Of a stretch of 64,000 bases of DNA, positions 16,651-24,745 are shown piece by piece. The translations under genes were made by a program, and so were the position numbers. This DNA is from UBA6115 sp040776985 (GTDB lineage Bacteria; Bacillota; Clostridia; Christensenellales; Aristaeellaceae): assembly GCA_040776985.1 (NCBI GenBank), contig JAXGZL010000002.1, positions 186,001 through 250,000 on the forward strand. The letters are read 5' to 3'. A model generated the notes under the pieces. It saw nothing but the letters and a program-made list of their open reading frames with translations, had not been told where the DNA came from and searched no databases. How positions within the stretch are numbered: position 1 is the first letter of the stretch; the number at the start of each line of letters is the position of its first letter.

Positions 16651-17799
16651 TCAAGCTCCTTTTTGATATTTGATCTGCCCCCGCACAAAGGTGGCGGCGG
16701 CGGTCATGTCATTGTCAAACAGGACGATGTCAGCGTCCTTTCCGGCTTCCAGGCCGCCCTTGCTGCCCTCCATGCCGATGGCCCTTGCGGCGTTTTGGGA
16801 GGCGTAATGGATGGCCTCATGCAGCGGGAGGCCGGTGTGGCGGCTGAAGTTCCTCACAGCGTGGTTCAGCTTCAGCACAGAGCCGGCGATGGTGCCGTCC
16901 TGCAGGCGGCTTTCCACGCCCCTGACCGTGATGGCCTGTCCGCCCAGGGTATAGTCCCCGTCGCCCAGGCCCCCTGCCCGGGTGCAGTCGGTGACCAGCA
17001 CCAGTTTGTCCCCCTTGGCGGCCAGCATCAGCGCGTAAAGCCCTGGATGCACATGGAAGGTGTCCGCGATCAGCTCACAGCTGACGGGCTGGGTGAGGGC
17101 GGCGCCCACCACGCCGGGCTCCCGGTGGTGCAGGCCCGTCATGGCGTTAAAGGTGTGGGTGATATGGGCGGCGCCGGCCTGGATGGCTTCCAGCGCCTCC
17201 TCATAGCTGGCGTCCGTGTGGCCGATGGAAATCAGGATTTGGCTGTTCTTTGTCACTTCCCGGATAAATGAAAGCCCGCCATACATCTCCGGCGCCATGG
17301 TGAGGATGCTGACGATGTCCTTGTGCCGGAGGATCCGCTTTGCGTCAGGCTGCTGAATGTGCTGGGCGGACTGGGCGCCCTTGCGCTTGGGGTTGATGTA
17401 GGGGCCTTCCGCGTGCACGCCCAGGATTTCGCTGCCCGCAAAGCCCTTTTCCCGGGTTTCCGGGCGCAGGCGGCGCACCGTCTCAAAGGCCTGCTCGATT
17501 TCCTCCCAGGAGAGGGTCATGGTGGTGGGCAGGAAGGCGGTGACCCCGTTTTCCAGCAGGCCCTTTGCCATCAGGCGAAGGCCCTTCTCGCTGGCGTCTG
17601 AGGTGTCCTCCCCCAGGTAGCCGTGGATGTGCAGGTCAATCAGCCCGGGGGACACCATCAGCCCCTGGGCGTCAAAAACCTGGCAGTCCTCGGGGGCTGG
17701 CCCCGGAATGATGTCAACAATCTTTTCGTCAAACAACAAAGTTTGTCCAACAAGAGGGCCGGATGGGGACAGGATGACGCCGTTTGTAATCGCTTTCAT
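16651..17799 (-). CDS. nagA: N-acetylglucosamine-6-phosphate deacetylase
   Basis: 382 residues. An amidohydrolase that converts GlcNAc-6-P to glucosamine-6-P and acetate, feeding amino-sugar and cell-wall recycling. Motifs: GLIDLHIHGYLGEDTSD (metal-site region), GVHAEGPYINPKRKGAQ, SIGHTDASYEEA, ITHTFNAMTGLHHREPG, VLVTDCTRAGG. The length is normal. It begins the two-gene unit with the ROK protein, with a consensus promoter upstream. Confidence 0.96.
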   Translation of the reverse strand: MKAITNGVILSPSGPLVGQTLLFDEKIVDIIPGPAPEDCQVFDAQGLMVSPGLIDLHIHGYLGEDTSDASEKGLRLMAKGLLENGVTAFLPTTMTLSWEEIEQAFETVRRLRPETREKGFAGSEILGVHAEGPYINPKRKGAQSAQHIQQPDAKRILRHKDIVSILTMAPEMYGGLSFIREVTKNSQILISIGHTDASYEEALEAIQAGAAHITHTFNAMTGLHHREPGVVGAALTQPVSCELIADTFHVHPGLYALMLAAKGDKLVLVTDCTRAGGLGDGDYTLGGQAITVRGVESRLQDGTIAGSVLKLNHAVRNFSRHTGLPLHEAIHYASQNAARAIGMEGSKGGLEAGKDADIVLFDNDMTAAATFVRGQIKYQKGA

Positions 17800-17831
17800 G
17801 GCTGTACCACCTCATGCGCTATTTCGGATTG

Positions 17832-17860
17832 ATCATACCAGCGCAGCGCGTTTTTTTCAA
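17832..17860 (-). promoter_or_regulatory. Predicted promoter of nagA
   Basis: Minus strand: -35 TTGAAA (17855-17860), 17-base spacer, -10 TATGAT (17832-17837), about 32 bases before the start codon. Confidence 0.65.
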
Positions 17861-17883
17861 GGGTAAATGTAGAACAAAGTCAA

Positions 17884-17911
17884 TTGACATCCCGGTGGAT
17901 TTCATTACAAT
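17884..17911 (+). promoter_or_regulatory. Predicted promoter of the two-component system
   Basis: -35 TTGACA (17884-17889), 16-base spacer, -10 TACAAT (17906-17911), about 45 bases before the kinase start. Confidence 0.6.
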
Positions 17912-17956
17912 ATTCTCAAGGGAAGCCATAGAGGCGGCAGGGAATTGAGGCAAGGG

Positions 17957-18949
17957 ATGAAGCTGTTTTTACTACTGACGGACCTGATCATCCTGGCGGG
18001 ATATTTTGTGTATGCGCTGCTCACTTACCAGGCGATCAGCCTGATTGTGACGGTGCTGCTGTTCTTTTTTGCCGCCCGGGTGCTGGCGCTGTCGGTGCAT
18101 CCCGCGTTCACGGCGATCAATGTGGCGCTGATGTATTTCCTGCTGCCCTATCATCCGGAAATCCTGCTGGTTTGCTATCTGCTCTATGGGCTGCTGCATG
18201 GCTATCTGCTGAAAAAGGAAAGGCAGACCCAGGAATTAACCCGTGAAAACACCCGGCTGCAGATGGAGCGGAAGAACAGCCTGCGCTATCATATTCTGAA
18301 AGAAAACTACGACAGCCAGATGGCGCTTAACCTGCGGCTGGAGGAGCGGCGGCAGATTGCCCAGCAGATCCACGACCTGCTGGGCCACAGCCTCACCGCC
18401 TCCACCCTGCAGATGGAAGCGGCGGCGGAGCTTTTGGACCGGGACCCGGAAAAGGCCAAAAGCATGCTGAGCCACGCGGCGGGCATGCTGCGCACCGGCA
18501 TCACCCAGGTGCGAGAGGCAGTGCACCAGATGCAGGCGGAGGTGCCCACCCTCAAGCAGGAGGAAATGCAGGGCATCATTGACCGCTTCCGCCTGGACAG
18601 CGGCATCCTCACCCACTACCATGAGGAGGGGGACCTGGAAGGGCTGTCCCCCGGCGTCTGGAATGTGCTGCTGGGGAACCTGCGGGAAGCCCTCACCAAT
18701 GTGATCCGCCATGCGCAGGCCACCCAGGTCAACATCAGCCTGCTGGGCCTGCCCGGGGTTATCCGCCTGGAGGTCGGGGACAATGGGCAGGGCAGCGACC
18801 AGGTGGAGGAGCACATGGGCTTTGGCGGCATGCGGGACCGGGCGCAGGCCTATGGCGGCAGCCTGATTGTCAGAAGCGCCGGGGGCTTTCAGGTGATCAC
18901 CCTGATCCCCAGGAAGGAGAAAGTGCATGATCCGCGTAGCAGTCATTGA
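17957..18949 (+). CDS. Sensor histidine kinase, HisKA_3/NarL-type
   Basis: 330 residues. Several membrane helices fill about residues 1-85, followed by a short coiled coil, the dimerisation/phosphoacceptor segment RRQIAQQIHDLLGHSLTAS (phosphorylated His in QIHD) and an HATPase domain (LREALTNVIRHAQATQ N-box, VGDNGQG, GFGGMRDRA). The architecture is like DesK/LiaS/YdfH kinases, which often sense the envelope. I use ATG 17957 behind GAGGCAAGGG rather than an upstream TTG. It overlaps the response-regulator gene by 23 bases. Confidence 0.9.
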   Translation: MKLFLLLTDLIILAGYFVYALLTYQAISLIVTVLLFFFAARVLALSVHPAFTAINVALMYFLLPYHPEILLVCYLLYGLLHGYLLKKERQTQELTRENTRLQMERKNSLRYHILKENYDSQMALNLRLEERRQIAQQIHDLLGHSLTASTLQMEAAAELLDRDPEKAKSMLSHAAGMLRTGITQVREAVHQMQAEVPTLKQEEMQGIIDRFRLDSGILTHYHEEGDLEGLSPGVWNVLLGNLREALTNVIRHAQATQVNISLLGLPGVIRLEVGDNGQGSDQVEEHMGFGGMRDRAQAYGGSLIVRSAGGFQVITLIPRKEKVHDPRSSH

Positions 18950-19535
18950 TGACGATGCCCTGATCCGGGAATCCCTGGCCATCCTGCTGGAAGGCAAGGA
19001 GGGCATCAGCATTGTGGGCCAGGGGGAAAACGGGCTGGAGGCATTGGCATGGGCAGACCGGTGCGATGTGATGCTGCTGGACCTGCGGATGCCGGTCCGG
19101 GGCGGCCTGGATGTGCTGGCCCAGGTGGCGGCCAAAACCCGGGTGCTGGTGCTGACCACATTTGATGATGACGAGGAGATTGTGAAGGCCTTGAGGGCCG
19201 GCGCCCATGGCTATCTGCTTAAAAGCGCCAAGCCCCGGGACATCGTCCAGGCGATTGTGCAGCTGCATCAGGGGAAGAGCGTGTTTGACGCCGTGGCCAT
19301 GGAGGCGCTGCGCAGCAGCATGAAGCCGGAGGGGAAAAAGCCGCTGGCGGAGCTGAGCGAGGGGGAGAGCGAGATTGTGGCAGCCATTGCTAGGGGCCTG
19401 TCCAACCGGCAGATTGCTGACAGCCTTTTTCTGTCCGAGGGCACGGTGAAAAACCATATCAGCACCATCCTGTCAAAGACGAGGCTTTCCCACCGCACCC
19501 AGATTGCCATCAGCCATTTAAGGGGCGAGTTGTAG
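18927..19535 (+). CDS. NarL/LuxR-family response regulator
   Basis: 202 residues. Receiver domain with acidic pocket IDDDA, phospho-Asp in MLLDLRMP, Thr in VLTTFDDDEE and Lys in LLKSAKPRD. The C-terminal LuxR-type HTH is LSEGESEIVAAIARGLSNRQ followed by FLSEGTVKNHISTILSKTRL. Partner of the preceding kinase, with overlapping reading frames. Targets are not visible; the nearby ABC-2 exporter at 20.4 kb is a candidate by position. Confidence 0.93.
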   Translation: MIRVAVIDDDALIRESLAILLEGKEGISIVGQGENGLEALAWADRCDVMLLDLRMPVRGGLDVLAQVAAKTRVLVLTTFDDDEEIVKALRAGAHGYLLKSAKPRDIVQAIVQLHQGKSVFDAVAMEALRSSMKPEGKKPLAELSEGESEIVAAIARGLSNRQIADSLFLSEGTVKNHISTILSKTRLSHRTQIAISHLRGEL

Positions 19536-19539
19536 ACCG

Positions 19540-20313
19540 CTAAAGCTTGACGCAGAGGTTGGCCAGGTAATCGCTGCCAAAGGCGCTTAAACGATTGTTC
19601 TCATCCCTTGATTCATAAAAGTCCAGCATCGCGAAACCGGCCTTCAGCTGTCCCCTGATCTGCGCTTCCCAGGTGTGGCTGAACTCATAGCCGTATTCTG
19701 GGTCAATGGCGATTTTGCCTTCCAGCTCAAGAAGTCTGGGGTTGTAGGGCAGGGGGTATTTCAAGGTAAGCTCTTTGTCCGGCTGGTCCCACACATCCTC
19801 CGGGTCAAACATATACACCCAGGGGTTCATGTAGCCCACCATCAACAGCCCCTTCTTGCGGAGAACCCGGCAGCATTCCTGCCACATGTTGGTCAGTTCT
19901 TCAATATACACATTGGACACCGGGCAAAAGATGATATCAAAGGCCTCATCCTCAAAGGGAAAGGGCTTGGTCATGTCCGCCTGCACTGTTTTGATGTGCA
20001 GGCCTTCCCTGTCTGCCACCATCCGGTCGCTTGCCAGCTGCACCTCAGAATAGTCCATGATGGTGGTGTCATAGCCTTTGGCGGCAAAGAGCGGCCCCTG
20101 CTGCCCGCCGCCGCAGGCCAGCCCCAGCAGTCGTTTCCCCGGGGCCTGCTCAAACCATGTCAGGGGAACGGGATCCCCGATGGTGAGGGAGACGGACAGC
20201 GACTTTTGCCTGGCTTTTTCAATGGTTTCGTGGTCAAGGGGCACCGCAAAACGGATGCCCTTTTTGGCCACCCGGTTCCAGCGTTCCTGATTGAAAGAAA
20301 GGTAATCACGCAT
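19540..20313 (-). CDS. Class I SAM-dependent methyltransferase
   Basis: 257 residues. The SAM motif I is LLGLACGGGQQGPLFAAKG, followed by the acidic IMDYS, VQADMTKPFPFEDEAFDIIF and CCRVLRKKGLLMVGYMNP. It belongs to the broad Methyltransf_11/25 group. The small-molecule substrate cannot be deduced. It converges on the response-regulator gene with only four bases between the stops, and diverges from the ABC exporter operon. Confidence 0.88.
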   Translation of the reverse strand: MRDYLSFNQERWNRVAKKGIRFAVPLDHETIEKARQKSLSVSLTIGDPVPLTWFEQAPGKRLLGLACGGGQQGPLFAAKGYDTTIMDYSEVQLASDRMVADREGLHIKTVQADMTKPFPFEDEAFDIIFCPVSNVYIEELTNMWQECCRVLRKKGLLMVGYMNPWVYMFDPEDVWDQPDKELTLKYPLPYNPRLLELEGKIAIDPEYGYEFSHTWEAQIRGQLKAGFAMLDFYESRDENNRLSAFGSDYLANLCVKL

Positions 20314-20441
20314 GCTGCAGTCCTCCTCATTTTTCCATTGTATCCTGAAGCCATGACTTTTGTCATGCCAATCGGTGACTTTCCCAATGGGGAAGCCGCC
20401 TTTATTTTGTTTATACTCCTGTCATAAGGAGGATGACAACC

Positions 20442-21365
20442 ATGCTTGAAGTGAAACAATTGGTCAAACGCTATGGAAACAACCTGGCGGTCAGCGATAT
20501 CAGCTTTTCAGTTGCCAAAGGAGAGGTCTTTGGCCTCCTTGGCCCAAACGGCGCCGGCAAGTCCAGCACCATCAACATCATCACCGGCCTCATCAGAAAA
20601 GATGCCGGCACGGTGAGGGTGGGAGGCTTTGACCTGGACAAAAACCTGAACAAAACCAAGCGCCTCATCGGCATCGTGCCCCAGGACCTGGCCATCTACG
20701 GCGACCTGACGGCCCTGCAGAACGTGAGGTTCTTTGGCGCCCTGTACGGCCTTAAGGGAGAGGAGTTGAAAAACCAGGCGCTGTCCACCCTGGCCCTGGT
20801 GGGCCTTTCTGACAAGGCGGGGGACAAGGTGAAAACCTTCAGCGGCGGCATGAAGCGCAGGCTGAACATCGCCTGCGGCCTGGTGCACCGGCCCCAGATG
20901 CTGATCCTGGACGAGCCCACGGTGGGCATTGACCCCCAGAGCCGCAACCACATCATGGAGGCGATTCTGAAATTGAACCAGGAGGGGATGACCATCCTGT
21001 ACACCACCCATTATATGGAGGAGGCGGAGCAGTTGTGCTGCCGCATCGCCATCATGGACGCCGGGCAGATCATCGCCCAGGGCACGCTGCCGGAGCTGCG
21101 GGGGCTGATTGAGGAAAACTGGTTCATCAACCTGAAGCTGAAAGGGGAGGCACCCCTTGCTGCCCTGCGAGGTGTCCAGGGGGTGGAGCAGATTGACCTG
21201 AGCGGCTCTGTCCTCAGATTCCGCTGCCGGGGCAAGTTTACCCAGCTGCGGGACATCCTGGAGGTGGCAGCGCAGCACAAGGCAGAGGTGCTTGACCTGT
21301 CGGTGGAGGAGCCCAACCTGGAGGATGTCTTCCTCGCCCTCACCGGCAAGAAACTCAGGGATTAG
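20442..21365 (+). CDS. ABC-2 exporter ATP-binding protein
   Basis: 307 residues. Walker A LLGPNGAGKSSTIN, Q-loop VPQDLAIYGDLTA, signature FSGGMKRRLNIACGL, Walker B MLILDEPTVGIDP, switch His YTTHYMEEAEQL; C-terminal DUF4162-like extension ending EEPNLEDVFLALTGKKL. It powers the two membrane proteins that follow. ATG 20442 is chosen because AAGGAGG (20426-20432) abuts the upstream ATG too closely. Confidence 0.94.
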   Translation: MLEVKQLVKRYGNNLAVSDISFSVAKGEVFGLLGPNGAGKSSTINIITGLIRKDAGTVRVGGFDLDKNLNKTKRLIGIVPQDLAIYGDLTALQNVRFFGALYGLKGEELKNQALSTLALVGLSDKAGDKVKTFSGGMKRRLNIACGLVHRPQMLILDEPTVGIDPQSRNHIMEAILKLNQEGMTILYTTHYMEEAEQLCCRIAIMDAGQIIAQGTLPELRGLIEENWFINLKLKGEAPLAALRGVQGVEQIDLSGSVLRFRCRGKFTQLRDILEVAAQHKAEVLDLSVEEPNLEDVFLALTGKKLRD

Positions 21366-21374
21366 GAGGGAACC

Positions 21375-22484
21375 ATGCGCACACTGCAAATGATCAAGAA
21401 AGAGGCGCTGCACATCCTGCACTCGCCTGAATCCCTGCTGCTGATGCTGCTCTTTCCGCTGCTGTTGACCTGGGTGCTGGGAACGGCCTTTGCCCAGTCC
21501 TCCATCCGCACCATGGCCATGCCGGAGACCCGGGTGGCCGTGCTCTCAGACGGCAGCCCCACCGCTTCCCTGTACATCTCAAGCGCTGACCAGTCCGGCA
21601 TCAGGTTTGATGAGGAAAGCCGGGAGGAGATTGAGCGGAAGATCAGCAGCGGTGCCGCCAAGCAATATGTGGAAATCAATGGCAAGGACATCATCCTCCA
21701 CAGCGATGACCAGGAGGGCATGGACGCCATGATGCTGAAAATTTATTCCGCCGCCTTTGTCAGGCAGGCAAACCTGACCGGCCTTGCCATCCGGGAGGGC
21801 AAGCTGGGCCAGGCGGCGCCCCGGTTTCACGAGTATGTGAAAACAGAAGGCCTGGACAGCCGGAACGAGCCCAATTCCTTTGGCTATTACGGGGTGGCCA
21901 TGCTGACCATGATCATCATGTACGGCGCCCTGCAGACGGTGGGCCTTCTGGCCACGGAAAAAATCGCGCGCACCCAGCTGCGGCTTAAGGCCTCCCCCTA
22001 TTCCATGAGCAAGGTCTTCCTGATCAAGATGCTGATGGCTGCCCTGATGCTGGCGGCCCAGGTGCTGCTGCTGTTGATTGTGAATCACCTGGTCTATGGG
22101 GTCAACTACCGCAGCATCCCGGTGACGCTGGTCATGCTGATGCCGCTGATCCTGTTCTCCACCGCCCTGGGGGTGGCCAGCTACCAGATCATGAGAAATG
22201 AATCCAGCGCAATCAGTTTCCTTCACCTGGCCACCATTGCCATGGTGTTCCTGGGCGGCGGCTATTTGATGGCCACGCCGGACAATGCCTTCATGCTGGG
22301 CCTGACCCGGTTTTCCCCGGTGGGCTGGATGAACCAGGGTCTGTTTAAATACATCTATCAGGACAACCTGAAGGACATCACCCGGGATGGCCTTATTCTG
22401 CTGGGAATCAGCCTGTTCCTGTATGTTCTGTCCTATGTGCTGTTCAAGAAAGAGGAGGGCAGTGACCGTGTTGCCGCTTATTAA
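21375..22484 (+). CDS. ABC-2 type permease, first subunit
   Basis: 369 residues with the ABC2_membrane_3 layout: one N-terminal helix (LLLMLLFPLLLTWVLGTAFA), a large extracytoplasmic domain (about 40-165), then five helices toward the C-terminus. It begins nine bases after the ATPase gene. YhaP/NatB-like exporter family; substrate unknown. Confidence 0.88.
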   Translation: MRTLQMIKKEALHILHSPESLLLMLLFPLLLTWVLGTAFAQSSIRTMAMPETRVAVLSDGSPTASLYISSADQSGIRFDEESREEIERKISSGAAKQYVEINGKDIILHSDDQEGMDAMMLKIYSAAFVRQANLTGLAIREGKLGQAAPRFHEYVKTEGLDSRNEPNSFGYYGVAMLTMIIMYGALQTVGLLATEKIARTQLRLKASPYSMSKVFLIKMLMAALMLAAQVLLLLIVNHLVYGVNYRSIPVTLVMLMPLILFSTALGVASYQIMRNESSAISFLHLATIAMVFLGGGYLMATPDNAFMLGLTRFSPVGWMNQGLFKYIYQDNLKDITRDGLILLGISLFLYVLSYVLFKKEEGSDRVAAY

Positions 22485-23589
22485 AAACCATATCAGGATC
22501 CTGCTGGCCAAGAAGGGCAAGCTGCTGCTGCTGTTGATCCTGCCGGTGATCCTGTTTACCCTGGGGATGTCCGCCAACATGTCAGGCAGTTTTAAACTGA
22601 ACATCGGTCTGGTAGACCAAGACCAGTCGGCGCTGTCCGCGGAGCTGGCCGCCTACATGACCAGGGATGGCAACAAGGTGACGCCCATCCTTGAAACAGA
22701 GGCGCAGAACAACCTGCTGGACGAGAAGAACGACGCGGTCATCCTCCTGCCCCAGGGCTTTGAAAAGGCCTTTATGGCAGGGGAGCAGCCGGAGATTTCC
22801 ATGCGTGCCCTCAAGGGGCAGGAGATCACCACCGCCCTGAAAGTGAGCCTTGATATCTTCCTGTCCTCCCTGGACCAGCTGCGGGGGATCCGGCAGTTCG
22901 CAGACGCGGGGGAGATGATTTCCGCCATGCAGGCGGCGGATCAGGAGGGCTATCAGTTCAGCGTCCGGCAGGCCACACAGGGGGAGGTCAACCGCAGCCT
23001 GGGCTTTGCCAGCGGCTTTCTCTTCTACATTCTGTCCATGGGCATGATGCAGGTGACCAGTCTGATCCTGACCGAAAAGCAGGGCAACACCCTGGGCCGT
23101 ATCCGGCAGGCGCCAGTGAGCAAGTCCACCTTCCTGATTGGCAATTTCCTGACCGGGGTGGTCTTCCTGCTGATCAACCTGCTGGCCCTCTTTGTGGTGA
23201 GCCGCTTTGTCTTCAAAATCCAGACCGGTGTGGAAATGTACCTGCTGTGGCTTTACTTTGGCATCATCTGGATCTTCTGTGGCATCTTCCTGGCACTGGT
23301 ATCCAAAAACCAGAGCATCTATGACTCTGTGGTGTCCATTGCCACCACCATCTTCGCCATGCTGGGCGGCAGCTTCTGGCCCATCTGGCTGATGCCGGAG
23401 TTCATGCAGAAGCTGGCCATGATCACGCCCCACTACTGGGCCAACGACGCCATGTCGCTGATTCAAAAGCAGCAGTCCCTCTTTGCCCAGCGAACAGACC
23501 TGCTGGCCCTCACCGGTTTCCTGTTCCTGTTCTTTGCCCTGGGCATCTTTGCCCAGAGGCGCGGCAGCCGCCAGGAGAATTATATCTGA
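22468..23589 (+). CDS. ABC-2 type permease, second subunit
   Basis: 373 residues, same layout as the preceding subunit (helix LLLLLILPVILFTLGMSA, external domain, five C-terminal helices including MLGGSFWPIWLMPEFMQKLA). Paired with it as a heterodimer (inference). The start is probably GTG 22468, eight bases after AGAGGAGG, overlapping the previous gene by 17 bases. A GTG at 22462 is too close to the ribosome site. Confidence 0.87.
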   Translation: MLPLIKNHIRILLAKKGKLLLLLILPVILFTLGMSANMSGSFKLNIGLVDQDQSALSAELAAYMTRDGNKVTPILETEAQNNLLDEKNDAVILLPQGFEKAFMAGEQPEISMRALKGQEITTALKVSLDIFLSSLDQLRGIRQFADAGEMISAMQAADQEGYQFSVRQATQGEVNRSLGFASGFLFYILSMGMMQVTSLILTEKQGNTLGRIRQAPVSKSTFLIGNFLTGVVFLLINLLALFVVSRFVFKIQTGVEMYLLWLYFGIIWIFCGIFLALVSKNQSIYDSVVSIATTIFAMLGGSFWPIWLMPEFMQKLAMITPHYWANDAMSLIQKQQSLFAQRTDLLALTGFLFLFFALGIFAQRRGSRQENYI

Positions 23590-23610
23590 ACAAAAGACCC
23601 TAAATCAAAA

Positions 23611-23646
23611 CAAAAGGGACGCCGCGAATTTGCAGCGTCCCTTTTG
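23611..23646. terminator. Bidirectional terminator
   Basis: CAAAAGGGACGC / GCGTCCCTTTTG, 12-bp perfect stem with a 12-base loop between converging genes. Confidence 0.8.
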
Positions 23647-23657
23647 CGGTGCGGCTT

Positions 23658-24632
23658 TTATTTGCCGCCGCCATCCACTGTCATAATGGGATCCATCATC
23701 TGAAGCATCCCTTCAATCCGGGCTTTGTAATCCGGCTTGTTGCGCCAGTAGCGGGTGTAGCCGATTTTGGGGGTGGGGAACTCGAAGTAGGTGATGCGGT
23801 TTCTGACAAACATCAGCACATTGGTGTCCCCGCCCAGATGGTTTAAGATGCTGAAGGGCTGGTTGAAGGCGAACATGCTGGGCTCCTTCATGTCCTCCGG
23901 CTCCACGATGGTGACATCGGAATAAGAGTTGTAGAAGGTGAGAAAATCGCTCAGCCGCTGGGTGGTGAAGCCGGGCTTGTCCTCAAAGAACATTTCATAG
24001 CTGACGATCACTGTATCCATGTTCACATCCACATGCACCTGGCCTACCTCAAAGATGTTGCTGGCCACCAGCGGAAAGGTCTGCCGGCCCTGGATGGACA
24101 GGTCAATGGGGGTGAACATGTACCAGAGTTTGGTGAGGTTGGGCGTCACATCCCGGAAATGGGGGCCCATGGCGGAGACGGTGTTCCTGGGGTAGAAGGA
24201 GTTGTCCATCTGTTCGTAGGTGTGGACTTCGTTGCCGTAGGCATCCTTGGTGATGGTCAGTTTCTGGGCATAGTACAGCACCTTTTTATAGCCCCCGTCA
24301 GAGGTGATGGTGTACCGGTAGGTGTTGATCTCCCCGTTTCGGGACAGCCTTTTATAGACCCAGGTGAGCAGCGGGATATCTGTCCCCATGGCAACGGGAA
24401 ACTGGTGGGTGTCCACATTGCGCCGCGCCGCCTCGTCATAGGTGACGACGGTGACAAACACATCCCGGTCGCTGTTGTTCTTGATGGTGTAGGCTGCCAC
24501 GCGGTCGTCCGGGTCGGCGTAGCGGAACTCCTTGAGAAAAGTGACTTCCAGGTTGTCCTTGGCCTGCGCAGTCTGGGGGATCAGGCCGCTTAAGAGGAGC
24601 GCGCACAGCGCCAGCGTTAAGAGCTTCTTCAT
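23658..24632 (-). CDS. Unknown secreted protein
   Basis: 324 residues, not recognised. A clear Sec signal peptide (MKKLLTLALCALLLSGL, cleavage likely after AQA at about 24) is followed by a beta-rich domain. The first part (VAAYTIKNNSDRDVFVTVVT) resembles an immunoglobulin-like or protease-associated fold. The end is rich in aromatic residues (YTRYWRNKPDYKARI). It follows the antiporter operon on the same strand, but a 114-base gap with a hairpin lies between them. Confidence 0.75.
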   Translation of the reverse strand: MKKLLTLALCALLLSGLIPQTAQAKDNLEVTFLKEFRYADPDDRVAAYTIKNNSDRDVFVTVVTYDEAARRNVDTHQFPVAMGTDIPLLTWVYKRLSRNGEINTYRYTITSDGGYKKVLYYAQKLTITKDAYGNEVHTYEQMDNSFYPRNTVSAMGPHFRDVTPNLTKLWYMFTPIDLSIQGRQTFPLVASNIFEVGQVHVDVNMDTVIVSYEMFFEDKPGFTTQRLSDFLTFYNSYSDVTIVEPEDMKEPSMFAFNQPFSILNHLGGDTNVLMFVRNRITYFEFPTPKIGYTRYWRNKPDYKARIEGMLQMMDPIMTVDGGGK

Positions 24633-24689
24633 ATCCTAAAACCTCATTTCCTTTTCAAGTGGCAGGTTGGCCCTGCTTGTCCATAGAAC

Positions 24690-24722
24690 GTACCCACTGG
24701 CCGGATTCATGCCAGTGGGTAC
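24690..24722. repeat. 12-bp perfect hairpin between antiporter operon and secreted-protein gene
   Basis: GTACCCACTGGC / GCCAGTGGGTAC with a nine-base loop. There is no T-run on either side, so it is not a standard intrinsic terminator. It may protect the 3' end of the operon mRNA or be a regulatory site. Confidence 0.6.
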
Positions 24723-24745
24723 ATGGAAGAGGTGATTAAAAAATT

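Noticed and set aside
24690..24722. Perfect hairpin as an intrinsic terminator
   Set aside because: There is no T-run on either strand, so I list it only as a repeat.
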